64,000 nt of DNA from Thalassobellus sp050294475 (lineage in GTDB: Bacteria > Bacteroidota > Bacteroidia > Flavobacteriales > Flavobacteriaceae), in NCBI GenBank assembly GCA_050294475.1, contig JBNKOE010000008.1:62001-126000 (forward strand), read 5' to 3'. The translations under genes and the position numbers were made by a program. Of this stretch, positions 1-8,848 are shown piece by piece. Numbering within the stretch: the stretch's first letter is position 1; each line of letters begins with the position of its first letter. The notes beneath the pieces are model-generated. The model was not told the DNA's origin, did not search any database, and saw only the letters and a program-made list of their open reading frames with translations.

Positions 1-727
1 CGTATTTTTCAATGCGACTTATAACTTCGCGAAGCGGAAAAATAGCACGACGTACTCGAAGAATTTCTTTTTTTAAATCACGAATATCTTTGTTAATAGA
101 GTTATCTATATTTCCTAAAAAGATATCAGATTCAAAATCTTCTATTTTATCACCTAAAATTTCAATAACACTAAAATAATGATCAATTATAGCATCCATT
201 AAGGTGTAAAGCAAGTAATCTGCATTTAATGTTCGTATTCTGCCTTTTGCATTTCGAATGCGGTCTCTTAAGGCATCAAAAACATCGCCTTCTGCTTCTT
301 GAAATGAAAGCACGTAGTTTTTTCCTAGAATAAAGCTTACTTGTTCTGATATTATATTTTCATCTTTATCATAATAAAGCATTTTTAAAACTAGAAATAA
401 GTAATCATCATATTCATCAATTTTTGGACGCTGCGAAATGTTTACAATATCTTCTAAAACTAAAGGATGTATTTCAAAATGATTACCTAACTTTTCAATA
501 TCATTTACATGGCTTAAACCGTTTACATTTATCCAAGAAACGGAATCAGAATGTTTATAGTCAAAAGTTTCTTCAACATTGCTAAGTTCTTTTTCAGTAC
601 AATGTTCTTTATTATAATCAAAAACATCAATAAAAATTTTTGAGCTAGATTTTTCTCCGGTATATATTATACTACCAGGAACTTGACCTATTTTTTTTTG
701 ATAATTTTTGCTTCTAATTTTTGCCAT
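1..727 (-). CDS. corA: CorA-family magnesium/cobalt transporter, 3' part missing
   Basis: The reading frame starts at 727 (MAKIRSKNYQKKIG) and stays open to the window edge, giving about 242 residues. They match the cytoplasmic N-terminal funnel domain of CorA-type divalent cation channels, including the stretch WINVNGL, then HPLVLEDI and the ELEDKIE-like helix region near residues 195-215. The two C-terminal membrane helices with the GMN selectivity motif lie outside the window, so the family call rests on the soluble domain only. CorA proteins are inner-membrane Mg2+ channels. The gene ends the minus-strand run after the short MscS gene, with a 20-base gap. Partial because of the window boundary, not because of any visible lesion. 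Confidence 0.85.
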   Translation of the reverse strand, partial: MAKIRSKNYQKKIGQVPGSIIYTGEKSSSKIFIDVFDYNKEHCTEKELSNVEETFDYKHSDSVSWINVNGLSHVNDIEKLGNHFEIHPLVLEDIVNISQRPKIDEYDDYLFLVLKMLYYDKDENIISEQVSFILGKNYVLSFQEAEGDVFDALRDRIRNAKGRIRTLNADYLLYTLMDAIIDHYFSVIEILGDKIEDFESDIFLGNIDNSINKDIRDLKKEILRVRRAIFPLREVISRIEKY

Positions 728-747
728 GATATAAATATATGTAATAT

Positions 748-1290
748 TTAAATAGCATCACTACCTTCATCAATAGCATCTTTTTCAATTAAAGTTACAG
801 CTTTTTGTAACATTAAATTGTTTGGGTAAGTTACTAAATCGCCGTTTTCAAGACGTAAATGTAATTGGAAAGCTCTAATGTCTTCAATAATGGCTGTAAT
901 AGGAAAGTCTTTATCGTGTATTTCTATTTTGTCACCTACTTTATAAGGGAAGTTGAAAAACATAATAATCCCTGAAGTTATATTACTTAAAATAGACCAA
1001 ATAGCAAATAAGGCTATACCTAATATAGCAAATATCGAAGAAAAAATGACTGTAAGATCTTCTAACTTGGCACCCAATGCGTAGGATTCAATAAGTAAAG
1101 CAATTAAAAAGAGTGTTGCTGTAATATATCTACGGATAAGACGAATTCTAGCATCATTTATTCCGTTTCTTCTAGCTACTTTAGTAATAGTGAAATGGAT
1201 TATAAATCTTATGATGAGAAATGAAATTAAAATAATTCCGCTCCAAAATAATTCACTTTCGTATTTCTCAATAAAATCAATAAAGTTCAT
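748..1290 (-). CDS. Short MscS-like mechanosensitive channel protein
   Basis: The 180-residue protein has hydrophobic helices at about residues 13-31, 50-70 and 78-112, followed by a small beta domain. The stretch NITSGIIMFFNFPYKVGDKIEI (split around residues 103-124) is the typical MscS pore-helix to beta-domain junction. MscS channels open under membrane tension and release solutes during hypo-osmotic shock. At 180 residues it lacks the C-terminal alpha/beta cage of the 286-residue E. coli protein, so it belongs to the short flavobacterial MscS-domain type. It lies between maf and corA on the same strand and may share a transcript with them. Family assignment is good; gating properties cannot be judged. 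Confidence 0.8.
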   Translation of the reverse strand: MNFIDFIEKYESELFWSGIILISFLIIRFIIHFTITKVARRNGINDARIRLIRRYITATLFLIALLIESYALGAKLEDLTVIFSSIFAILGIALFAIWSILSNITSGIIMFFNFPYKVGDKIEIHDKDFPITAIIEDIRAFQLHLRLENGDLVTYPNNLMLQKAVTLIEKDAIDEGSDAI

Positions 1291-1362
1291 AAGAGATTAT
1301 TTTTATAATTAATACAAAGATACATTCAAAAAGAATAGAAGATTGCCTTAAGTGAAGCCTAT

Positions 1363-1956
1363 TTATTGTTTACAAGCAATTTCATTTAATGCTTTGTAAA
1401 CAAGATGAACAGGTAGTCCCATAACATTAAAATAAGAACCTTCTAGTTTTGTTACGCCTATTTGTCCAATCCAATCTTGAATACCATATGCACCTGCCTT
1501 ATCGTAAGGTTTAGCCGTTTTTATGTAGTGCAAAATTTCTTCATCGGTTAAACTTTTAAAAGCCACCTTAGTAATAGCATGAAGTGTTTTTTCATAAGTT
1601 TTTGTAGTAAAACAAACCGATGTAATAACTTCATGAGTTTCGTTGCTCAACGATTTTAATATAGCGAAAGCTTCATTTTCATCTCTAGGTTTTCCTAAAG
1701 CTTTATTATTATGCCAAACAATTGTGTCACTAGTAATTAGTATGTCGTTTGTTTGTAATTCGTTTTTAAAAGGCAAGGCTTTAAGCTGCGCTAAATAGTT
1801 GCTTATTTCAAAATGTGTTAAACGCTTAGGATATTCTTCTTTTACAGGTTTTAAACGGACTTCGTAATCAAGACCTAAGTTTTTAAAAAACTCTTGTCTT
1901 CTAGGAGAGCCTGAAGCTAAAATAATGTGATAATCTTTAAGTTTTTCGTTTAGCAT
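1363..1956 (-). CDS. maf: Maf-family nucleoside triphosphate pyrophosphatase
   Basis: The 197-residue product has the Maf signature near the N terminus, ILASGSPRRQEFF, then ITSDTIVW and GKPRDENEAF, and the C-terminal block DKAGAYGIQDW. Maf proteins hydrolyse dTTP, UTP and modified nucleotides to monophosphates, a housekeeping role that limits incorporation of altered nucleotides. Length agrees with the family (about 190-200 residues). The start at 1956 lies only 2 bases after the stop of the upstream prenyltransferase gene, which points to translational coupling in one transcript. The substrate subclass (dTTP/UTP versus m7GTP) was not assigned. Confidence 0.9.
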   Translation of the reverse strand: MLNEKLKDYHIILASGSPRRQEFFKNLGLDYEVRLKPVKEEYPKRLTHFEISNYLAQLKALPFKNELQTNDILITSDTIVWHNNKALGKPRDENEAFAILKSLSNETHEVITSVCFTTKTYEKTLHAITKVAFKSLTDEEILHYIKTAKPYDKAGAYGIQDWIGQIGVTKLEGSYFNVMGLPVHLVYKALNEIACKQ

Positions 1957-1958
1957 TT

Positions 1959-2873
1959 TTAAAGTAAAATATACTTGTATAAAAGTAAAGAAAGCATTCC
2001 GAAAACCATAACTATTTTTAGCATACTACTAATATGATGGTATTCTTTTTTTGTTTTGGCATTAAAAGATTTAATACTAATATAAAGCAGCGGACCAATA
2101 ATAAAAAGTAAAAAATAGCCAACCGCTATGTTGTTTTTGTAAAGTGAATTTATAACATAAAAAGCTATGGAAAGTAAGGGGATAAGGGACAAAACAAATA
2201 ACACGTTAGTTGCACGTGTTCTTCCAATGGCAATAGGTAGCGTATTCATGCCTGCTTTATAATCACCATCAATATCTTCTAAATCTTTGGCTATTTCTCT
2301 TAATAAATTAATCATGAAAGCAAATACGGCATAATCAAAAATTATTTTAAAAAAAGTAAGTTGCGTTTGTTGGTTTTGTAGTGTTATAGCTGGAAGTAAT
2401 TCGAAAACACCAACAATTAAAATACTTAAAGCAACTAAAATAGAAATAATAATGTTTCCTATTAGTAGCATCTGTTTTAAATAACTTGCATACACATAAA
2501 GTAAAGCCGAAATAATAACAAACAACGAGAATAAAGCATTTTTACCTACTAAATTTGATATGTAAAAACCAATGGCAACTCCAATAACATTGAAAATGAT
2601 AAATAGGTTATAAGCTTTTTTTTCTGAAATGGTTTTACCAACAATAAGTTTTTCAGGTTTATTTATAAAATCGGTTTCAACATCATAAATATCATTAATA
2701 ATATTTCCAGCAGCAGCAATAAATACAGTTGCTAATATTAAAAGAGAAATACCTAAAGCATTAAGCGTAGTATTAACTCCAAAGGGTTCTAAAAGTGCAT
2801 ATTTTATTAATAATTGCACCAGTGCTATCATTAATAAGTTTTTCCAACGGATGAGGTTTAAAACGCTTTTCAT
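1959..2873 (-). CDS. UbiA-family prenyltransferase (geranylgeranylglycerol-phosphate type)
   Basis: This 304-residue integral membrane protein has about eight or nine hydrophobic segments and the two aspartate-rich motifs of the UbiA superfamily: NDIYDVETD at residues 60-68 and DLEDIDGD near residue 197. These bind prenyl diphosphate through Mg2+. Flavobacterial proteins of this layout are usually named geranylgeranylglycerol-phosphate geranylgeranyltransferase, but the true lipid acceptor in Bacteroidota is not settled, so only the superfamily is certain. It lies between kdsC and maf on the same strand, with a 2-base gap to maf. Confidence 0.8.
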   Translation of the reverse strand: MKSVLNLIRWKNLLMIALVQLLIKYALLEPFGVNTTLNALGISLLILATVFIAAAGNIINDIYDVETDFINKPEKLIVGKTISEKKAYNLFIIFNVIGVAIGFYISNLVGKNALFSLFVIISALLYVYASYLKQMLLIGNIIISILVALSILIVGVFELLPAITLQNQQTQLTFFKIIFDYAVFAFMINLLREIAKDLEDIDGDYKAGMNTLPIAIGRTRATNVLFVLSLIPLLSIAFYVINSLYKNNIAVGYFLLFIIGPLLYISIKSFNAKTKKEYHHISSMLKIVMVFGMLSLLLYKYILL

Positions 2874-2921
2874 TCAATTAAAAAAGTTAGCTGCGAATTC
2901 ACAAATATTTGTTTAAGTTTT

Positions 2922-2960
2922 ACTGCAACTAAATACTGCAACTAAATACTGCTACTGTAT
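2922..2960. repeat. 13-bp tandem repeat, three units
   Basis: Two exact units of ACTGCAACTAAAT (2922-2934 and 2935-2947) are followed by a diverged third, ACTGCTACTGTAT. The array lies in the 95-base gap between the prenyltransferase start and the kdsC stop. It makes no obvious hairpin. Nothing suggests a coding or operator role beyond its position. Confidence 0.85.
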
Positions 2961-2968
2961 GCTGAAAA

Positions 2969-3499
2969 CTAATCATATTTCGCATTAAAATTACCATGCC
3001 ATTTTCCTTGTACTTTTAGCACTTGTTCAATAACATCGCGAGCAGCTCCTTTGCCTCCTTTTTTATGAGAAATGTATTTTGAAATATTCTTTATTTCTGG
3101 CACAGCATCCTGTGGACAACAAGGCAAACCAATACCTTTCATAACGGGGTAATCAGGAATATCGTCTCCCATGTAAAGGACGTTTTCAGATTTTATATTG
3201 TTATTAGTTAGGTATTCGTCTAGTTGTTCTATTTTATTATGTGCTCCTAGATAAACATTAGTAATACCTAAGCCTTTTAATCTTAAACGTACACCTTCGT
3301 TAGAACCGCCAGATATGATACAAATGTTAAAACCAGCATTAATGGCAGTTTTTAAAGCATAGCCATCTTTAATATTCATTTTTCGTAACATATCTCCATT
3401 GGTTAAAACAGTAACCGAACCGTCTGTTAGCACACCGTCTACATCAAAAATAAAGGTGGTAATATGGTTTAAATATTCTTTATAGCTTTTTTCTTCCAT
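2969..3499 (-). CDS. kdsC: KdsC-type HAD phosphatase (3-deoxy-manno-octulosonate 8-phosphatase)
   Basis: The 176-residue protein shows the capless HAD fold of KdsC: nucleophile motif FDVDGVLTDGS with Asp19 and Asp21, the loop IISGGSNEGVR around residues 60-70, and the acidic motif MGDDIPD at 109-115. KdsC removes phosphate from KDO 8-phosphate in lipopolysaccharide inner-core synthesis. The length is typical (about 170-190). Its start overlaps the end of the DUF2520 gene by 20 bases, so the two are very likely co-transcribed. No other KDO genes are in view, so a related small HAD phosphatase remains possible. Confidence 0.8.
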   Translation of the reverse strand: MEEKSYKEYLNHITTFIFDVDGVLTDGSVTVLTNGDMLRKMNIKDGYALKTAINAGFNICIISGGSNEGVRLRLKGLGITNVYLGAHNKIEQLDEYLTNNNIKSENVLYMGDDIPDYPVMKGIGLPCCPQDAVPEIKNISKYISHKKGGKGAARDVIEQVLKVQGKWHGNFNAKYD

Positions 3500-4247
3500 G
3501 GGTGTGTTGTATCGAGGTTGTTAGTAGATTGTAAATGTCTTTGTGGTGTTCGTTTTTTAAAAGTTTTAAATGCTTTTTTATGGTTTTTTTATCGTTACGC
3601 ATTGCTGGACCCGTTTGAGCTTTAAAAGGCGATAAATCTTGAACTTTTTTAGCAGTTTCCATAATAAGTGGCTTTAGCATATCGAATTCGGCACCTTCGC
3701 TTTCGGTTATTTCATGACCAATTCTATAGAGTTGGTTAGTGAAATTATTAACAAAAACAGCAGCTAAATGTAGTACTTTGCGTTGATCGCCATTTACTCG
3801 TTTTGTTGGGCTTCCAATAGAAACAGCTAGCTCTTTAATTGTAGAATAGCATTCTTTATTTATGGTTTCTAAACATATTGGCACATTTGCAAAATCCATG
3901 TTTGCATCTTTACTAAATGTTTGTAGCGGGTAAAAAACACCTCGTTTGTGTTTTTTATCAATATCATAAACGCTTACACTTCCAGAAGTATGTAAAACTA
4001 GTTTGTTTTTAAAAGGAAGTTGTTTAGAAAGTTCTGCAATGGCATCGTCACTAACAGCTAAAATGTAAACATCAGCATCTTTAAGTTTCGATAAATCGTC
4101 AATTACTTCAACGTTGTTTTTATTAGCTTCAATTGATTTTAAATGTCTGTTATACCATTGATTTACAACTATATTTTGAGCTTCGCTAAAAGCTTTAAAT
4201 AAATGCGTTGCAACATTTCCTGCGCCAAGAATTACTACTGAAATCAT
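3480..4247 (-). CDS. Rossmann-like DUF2520-domain protein
   Basis: The 255-residue product begins with a dinucleotide-binding fold, VVILGAGNVATHL (GxGxxA type), and ends with a helical DUF2520 domain containing HLAAVFVNNFTNQLY. The arrangement resembles ProC or 6-phosphogluconate-dehydrogenase-like NAD(P) reductases. The real substrate of the family is unknown to me, so no reaction is proposed. It is the first gene of the minus-strand run and overlaps kdsC by 20 bases. Confidence 0.8.
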   Translation of the reverse strand: MISVVILGAGNVATHLFKAFSEAQNIVVNQWYNRHLKSIEANKNNVEVIDDLSKLKDADVYILAVSDDAIAELSKQLPFKNKLVLHTSGSVSVYDIDKKHKRGVFYPLQTFSKDANMDFANVPICLETINKECYSTIKELAVSIGSPTKRVNGDQRKVLHLAAVFVNNFTNQLYRIGHEITESEGAEFDMLKPLIMETAKKVQDLSPFKAQTGPAMRNDKKTIKKHLKLLKNEHHKDIYNLLTTSIQHTHGRKKL

Positions 4248-4293
4248 ATTGCTAAAATAAGTAAGTATTACATTATATAAAAGCCTTATAGTT

Positions 4294-4301
4294 TATCTTT
4301 G
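4294..4301 (+). promoter_or_regulatory. Possible -7 box TATCTTTG in front of the truncated haemoglobin
   Basis: TATCTTTG fits the Bacteroidota -7 consensus TAnnTTTG and ends only 6 bases before the ATG at 4308. No clear TTG -33 box is seen at the usual spacing, so the call is weak. If used, the transcript would have almost no leader. Confidence 0.35.
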
Positions 4302-4307
4302 TTAACT

Positions 4308-4709
4308 ATGGTGAAAAAAGATATTCAAACAAGAGAAGATATATTTTTATTAGTAGCTTCTTTTTACAAAAAGATTAGAAAAGATAAGGTTTTAGCACCA
4401 TTTTTTAATGATGCTATTAAAGATTGGGATGTACATTTAGATAAGCTCACTACCTTTTGGGAATCTAGTCTTTTTATGACTCGGAAGTTAGAACATAAGT
4501 ATAAGGGAAACCCTTTAGAAGTTCATGCTAAGGTAGATAAAGACAATAATAACTCTATTACAGAACTTCATTTTGGGTTATGGTTAAATTTATGGTTTCA
4601 AACTATTGATGAACTTTTTGAAGGCGATTATGCCGAAAACGCAAAACGACGTGCCCGAAAAATGGGAACCTTTTTTTATTTAAAAATTTTTGAAGCACGA
4701 GGGAAATAG
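4308..4709 (+). CDS. Group III truncated haemoglobin
   Basis: ATG at 4308 is chosen over an in-frame TTG at 4299 because the protein then starts MVKKDIQTRED, which is the usual beginning of this family. The 133-residue product has the truncated globin pattern: LLVASFYKKIRKDKVLAPFF at the N terminus, FWESSLFM in the middle and HFGLWLNLWFQTIDELF with the likely proximal histidine near residue 84. Group III truncated haemoglobins bind O2 or ligands such as NO; their role is poorly known. It is divergent from the DUF2520 gene and stands alone. Confidence 0.85.
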   Translation: MVKKDIQTREDIFLLVASFYKKIRKDKVLAPFFNDAIKDWDVHLDKLTTFWESSLFMTRKLEHKYKGNPLEVHAKVDKDNNNSITELHFGLWLNLWFQTIDELFEGDYAENAKRRARKMGTFFYLKIFEARGK

Positions 4710-4807
4710 TTTTAAGTATTCAATTACAGTCATAAGGCGTTGTGCTTCCATCTTCGGTCTTCCGTCTTTTTTAAATACTTTAACACTTTATAATAAACTT
4801 AAATCAT

Positions 4808-4815
4808 TAAATTTG
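4808..4815 (+). promoter_or_regulatory. -7 promoter box TAAATTTG upstream of the CcsBA gene
   Basis: TAAATTTG is an exact match to TAnnTTTG and lies 25 bases before the ATG at 4841, a normal leader length. A strong TTG -33 element is not evident, so this is a half-supported promoter. Confidence 0.5.
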
Positions 4816-4840
4816 CATTTCCTTAAAAAGGGCTTATATT

Positions 4841-7800
4841 ATGCAAGATAAACTCTCCAAAATTCTTTTCTCAACACGACTTACTGCTATTCTATTTATT
4901 GTTTTTGCAGCCGCCATGGCAACAGGTACAATTTTAGATGCCAGACAAGGTACTTCACCAACACCATATACCAGAAATTTAATATACAATGCATGGTGGT
5001 TTGAAGCTATCATGGTGTTTTTTGTAATTAATTTTGCTGGTAATATTTTTAGATACCGACTTTATAAAAAAGAAAAGTGGGCAACTTTTATTTTGCATTT
5101 AGCATTTGTTTTTATTCTATTAGGTGCCTTTATTACGCGCTATGCCAGTTTTGAAGGTATGATGGCAATAAGAGAAGGAGCTACAGAAAATACGTTTTTA
5201 TCTCAAAAAACATATATAACAGCTTATATTGATGGTGATTATGAAATTAATGGTGTGCCACAGCGTTTGCCAATTCAGAAAGAAGTAGATTTTTCTAAGC
5301 GATTAGATAATGATTTAAAAATAGAAACGTCATATAATAAACAACCAGTAACTATAGAGTTAGAAAAATTTATCGCTGGTGCGGAAGAAGATATTGTTCC
5401 TAATGAAAATGGGGAAGAATATTTAAAATTAGTGGAAGCAGGAGGAGGTGGTCCACATAATCACTTTTTAAAAGTAGGGCAGGTAAGTAGTATTCATAAT
5501 GTGTTAATAGCGCTTAATAAACCAACAGAAGGTGCCATAAATATTACTTATAAAGATGGTAATTTAACCATTCAATCACCATTTGAAGGTGAATATATGA
5601 CAATGGCAACCATGGCTCAAGGTAAATTGGTTAAAGATAGTTTACAGCCTTTAATGTTGCGTTCGCGCTATGTTATTGGTAATATGCAAATGGTGTTTCC
5701 AAAGCCTGTTGTAAAGGGCGTTTTTGATATTGTACAAAAATCAAGAATATTAAAGAATGATGAAGATGGTTTAGTACTAAAAGTAACTACAAATGGAGAA
5801 ACTAAGCGCGTAGGCGTTTTAGGAGGTAAAGGCAAGAATAATGCTTTTAAGCAAGTTGAAATAGGCGGATTAGATTTTGCTTTTAAGTACGGATCTAAAG
5901 TTTTAGAATTACCATTTTCAATTAAATTAAATGATTTTGAAGCAGAACGTTATCCAGGAACAGAAAAAGGTTACTCGTCATTTTCAAGTAAGGTAACTGT
6001 TATTGATGATAAGACAGGAGATTACGATTATAAAATATTTATGAATAATATTTTAGACCATGATGGTTATCGTTTCTTTCAATCGAGTTTCGATCCAGAT
6101 GAAAAAGGAACTGTCCTTTCTGTAAACCATGATTATTGGGGTACTTTAATAACGTATATAGGTTATTTTATGCTTTATTTGGGTTTGATGGCTATCTTGT
6201 TTGTTAAAGGTTCTCGTTTTGGAGACTTAAAAAGACAATTAGAAAAGGTAAAAGATAAAAAGGCAAAATTACTTACTGTTATTGTATTGTGTATTGGACT
6301 AAATGGGTTTTCACAAGCGCATTCTAAAAATGATGGACATAATCATTTTAAACCAACAAAAGCCCAAATAGACTCCGTCTTAAAAGCGAATATAACACCA
6401 AAACAGCATGCCGATGCATTTGGGCATTTAGTTATTCAAGACCTTAGTGGACGTATGATGCCAGTTGATACATATGCCTCAGAAATGCTTCGTAAACTAA
6501 GTAAAAAGGAATCTTATGGTGACTTTGATGCGAATCAAATATTTTTATCTATTCAAGAAAGTCCTCAACTTTGGTATAACGTACCAATCATTTATTTAAA
6601 ACCTAAAAAGGCCGATTCTATTCGTAAGTTAATTGGTGTTGAAAAAACTGAAAAGTATGTTTCACTAGCAGATTTTTTTACAGAAAGAGGCGCGTATAAA
6701 TTAGCATCTTATTTAGATGAAGCATATAAAGCTCAAGTGCCTAGTGGTTTTCAAAAAGAATTTAAAGAAGCAGATCAGCGTGTTAACTTACTGTATAATG
6801 CTGTTGAAGGAATGTCTTTGAAAATTTTTCCAATTCCTAATGACGATAATAACAAATGGATTTCTGCTTACGATTATAAGTTTGGTAATCAAAAAATAGA
6901 AGATTCACTTTATGGGAATTTTATAAAAAACGGATTTAAAGCTTATTTGTATACACTTAATAATGCTAAACAAACAGGCGATTTTTCGGAAGCAACAAAA
7001 CTTTTGGCAGCTTTCAAAAAAACACAACATCAATTGGGTGGTAGTGTTATGCTTAGCGACAGTAAAATTGATACTGAGATTTTATATAATAAGTACGATA
7101 TTTTCAAGAAATTATTTAGTTGGTATTTGTATGCTGGAACCTTAATGTTTGTACTATTAATTTTTCAAATATTTAATGATAAAAATAATACAATAAACAT
7201 ATTTGTTAATGTTTTTAAATGGATTATAGTAGGCTTATTTGTTTTACACACAGTTGGTTTAATTGCAAGATGGTATATATCTGGGCATGCACCCTGGAGT
7301 GATGCATACGAATCTATGATATATGTAGCTTGGTCTACAATGTTATTTGGACTTATTACAGGGATAAGTAAAAATAAGGATAGTAAAAAAGAGAAGAAGT
7401 CTGAAAGTCTAGGTTCTATTTTAACAACATTAGTAATTCCTATTACAGGGTTTTTTAATAAAAAATCTTCTAATCTTACAATAGCAGCAGGAGCTTTTGT
7501 TACATCTATGATTTTAATGATAGCACATTGGAATTGGATGGATCCTGCTATTGCTAATCTTCAACCAGTATTAAATAGTTATTGGCTCATGATTCATGTA
7601 GCTGTAATTGTTGCTAGTTACGGACCGTTTACTTTAGGAATGATATTAGGTGTAGTGTCTTTATTTTTAATGATTTTTACTACCGAAAAGAATAAAAAGA
7701 AAATGTCACTTAACATAAATGAGCTTACTATAATTAATGAAATGGCTTTAACAGTTGGTTTAGTTATGTTAACTATAGGTAACTTTTTAGGAGGTATGTG

Positions 7801-8125
7801 GGCTAACGAAAGTTGGGGACGCTATTGGGGTTGGGATCCTAAAGAAACATGGGCACTTATTAGTATCATGATTTATGCTTTTGTAATACACATGCGTTTA
7901 GTTCCGGGGCTTCGAGGACGTTGGGGATTCAATTTAGCTTCTATTATTGCTTATGCAAGTATTTTAATGACGTATTTTGGTGTTAATTTTTATCTTGCTG
8001 GACTTCATAGTTATGCTAGTGGCGATCAAATTGTGAGCGTTAAGTTTATAGTTATTACTTGTGCAATTGTAGCTGTTTTAGGATTTTTTGCTTATCGAGG
8101 GTATGCTAAATACTATAAAAAGTAA
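4841..8125 (+). CDS. CcsBA fusion: System II cytochrome c maturation haem lyase
   Basis: The 1094-residue protein fuses a ResB/CcsB part (membrane helices near residues 10-30, 47-67 and 83-103, then a large periplasmic region and a helix near 435-460) with a CcsA/ResC part from about residue 760 to the end. The CcsA part carries the tryptophan-rich WWD haem-handling motif WGRYWGWDPKETWALI around residues 993-1008, plus histidines in helices such as HWNWMDP and LMIHVAV. CcsBA exports haem and attaches it to CXXCH apocytochromes. Full-length fusions of about 1050-1100 residues are normal in Bacteroidota. It is followed at once by a small basic protein gene. A c-type cytochrome lipoprotein client is at 18048. 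Confidence 0.92.
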   Translation: MQDKLSKILFSTRLTAILFIVFAAAMATGTILDARQGTSPTPYTRNLIYNAWWFEAIMVFFVINFAGNIFRYRLYKKEKWATFILHLAFVFILLGAFITRYASFEGMMAIREGATENTFLSQKTYITAYIDGDYEINGVPQRLPIQKEVDFSKRLDNDLKIETSYNKQPVTIELEKFIAGAEEDIVPNENGEEYLKLVEAGGGGPHNHFLKVGQVSSIHNVLIALNKPTEGAINITYKDGNLTIQSPFEGEYMTMATMAQGKLVKDSLQPLMLRSRYVIGNMQMVFPKPVVKGVFDIVQKSRILKNDEDGLVLKVTTNGETKRVGVLGGKGKNNAFKQVEIGGLDFAFKYGSKVLELPFSIKLNDFEAERYPGTEKGYSSFSSKVTVIDDKTGDYDYKIFMNNILDHDGYRFFQSSFDPDEKGTVLSVNHDYWGTLITYIGYFMLYLGLMAILFVKGSRFGDLKRQLEKVKDKKAKLLTVIVLCIGLNGFSQAHSKNDGHNHFKPTKAQIDSVLKANITPKQHADAFGHLVIQDLSGRMMPVDTYASEMLRKLSKKESYGDFDANQIFLSIQESPQLWYNVPIIYLKPKKADSIRKLIGVEKTEKYVSLADFFTERGAYKLASYLDEAYKAQVPSGFQKEFKEADQRVNLLYNAVEGMSLKIFPIPNDDNNKWISAYDYKFGNQKIEDSLYGNFIKNGFKAYLYTLNNAKQTGDFSEATKLLAAFKKTQHQLGGSVMLSDSKIDTEILYNKYDIFKKLFSWYLYAGTLMFVLLIFQIFNDKNNTINIFVNVFKWIIVGLFVLHTVGLIARWYISGHAPWSDAYESMIYVAWSTMLFGLITGISKNKDSKKEKKSESLGSILTTLVIPITGFFNKKSSNLTIAAGAFVTSMILMIAHWNWMDPAIANLQPVLNSYWLMIHVAVIVASYGPFTLGMILGVVSLFLMIFTTEKNKKKMSLNINELTIINEMALTVGLVMLTIGNFLGGMWANESWGRYWGWDPKETWALISIMIYAFVIHMRLVPGLRGRWGFNLASIIAYASILMTYFGVNFYLAGLHSYASGDQIVSVKFIVITCAIVAVLGFFAYRGYAKYYKK

Positions 8126-8135
8126 AACAATAGTT

Positions 8136-8285
8136 ATGGCAAAAACAGGACGAGATAAAAACACCAAAAACAAAGCAAAGCATTCTAAATTAATGGCTCA
8201 GAAAAAGAATAAGAAAAAAGCTGAGGAGAATTTAAGAAAAGAACGCTTAAAATCTATTATAAAGAAGGCTAAAGAAGAAAAATAA
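8136..8285 (+). CDS. Very small lysine-rich protein
   Basis: Starting from ATG 8136 the product is 49 residues (MAKTGRDKNTKNKAKHSK at the start), mostly lysine with one predicted charged helix and no hydrophobic segment. A longer in-frame start at 8088 would overlap the CcsBA gene and add nothing family-like. The start lies 10 bases after the CcsBA stop, so the two are probably co-transcribed. Small basic proteins of this kind occur in flavobacteria without known function; nucleic-acid binding is possible on charge alone. Confidence 0.55.
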   Translation: MAKTGRDKNTKNKAKHSKLMAQKKNKKKAEENLRKERLKSIIKKAKEEK

Positions 8286-8359
8286 TATTTTTTATAAATA
8301 ATTTGTAATGGTTGTATTTAAACTTCGACAAAATCGAAAAACAATTAAACCAAACTATT

Positions 8360-8848
8360 ATGAGAATTTTCTATTTATATCTAGTTCTAATTTTAATTTC
8401 TTTTCAATCGTGTTCAACATCAAATGATGATATTAATAACGATGAAAGTATTAATGCAGATGAAGAGGTGCAATTGGAAGAAATGGAGGTGGAAGAAGAA
8501 ATGCAAATGGATATGGATATGGATATGGAGGAAGAGACACCTGCTGCTAGTGCTTTTTCGGGTGATTTTACTTCTGGTGCACATACAACTTCAGGGAAAG
8601 CTTCTGTAAATGATAGTAAAACAATTTTATCATTTACCAATTTTAAAACAGAAGGTGGTCCTTTGTTAGAAATATATTTAGCTACAGATACTTCTGCTTC
8701 AACCTATATAACGTTAGGTGCTATAAAAGGAGTTGAAGGAAATTACGAGTATACTTTACCTAATAATGTTGATTTAACAACTTATAATCACGTACTCGTT
8801 TGGTGTGTTACATATTCTATTAATTTCGGGTATGCCGTTTTACAGTAA
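8360..8848 (+). CDS. DM13-domain lipoprotein with acidic Met-Asp linker
   Basis: ATG at 8360 gives 162 residues with a lipoprotein signal ending LISFQSC (lipid-attached Cys18). An in-frame upstream start would spoil the signal peptide. A very acidic linker rich in Glu, Met and a short Met-Asp repeat follows. Residues of about 60-162 form a DM13 domain (FSGDFTSGAHTTSGKA, then LSFTNFKTEGGPLLEIYLATD, HVLVWCVTYSINFGYA), a domain associated with redox or electron-transfer proteins and containing the conserved cysteine of VWC. It would be anchored at the cell envelope. The stop overlaps the end of the convergent HAD gene by 9 bases. The redox role is inference from the domain. Confidence 0.8.
   Translation: MRIFYLYLVLILISFQSCSTSNDDINNDESINADEEVQLEEMEVEEEMQMDMDMDMEEETPAASAFSGDFTSGAHTTSGKASVNDSKTILSFTNFKTEGGPLLEIYLATDTSASTYITLGAIKGVEGNYEYTLPNNVDLTTYNHVLVWCVTYSINFGYAVLQ

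Noticed and set aside
8404..8640. 78-codon antisense frame opposite the DM13 lipoprotein gene
   Set aside because: Its Ser/Ile-rich sequence is the mirror of the acidic Met-Asp linker and has no coding features.
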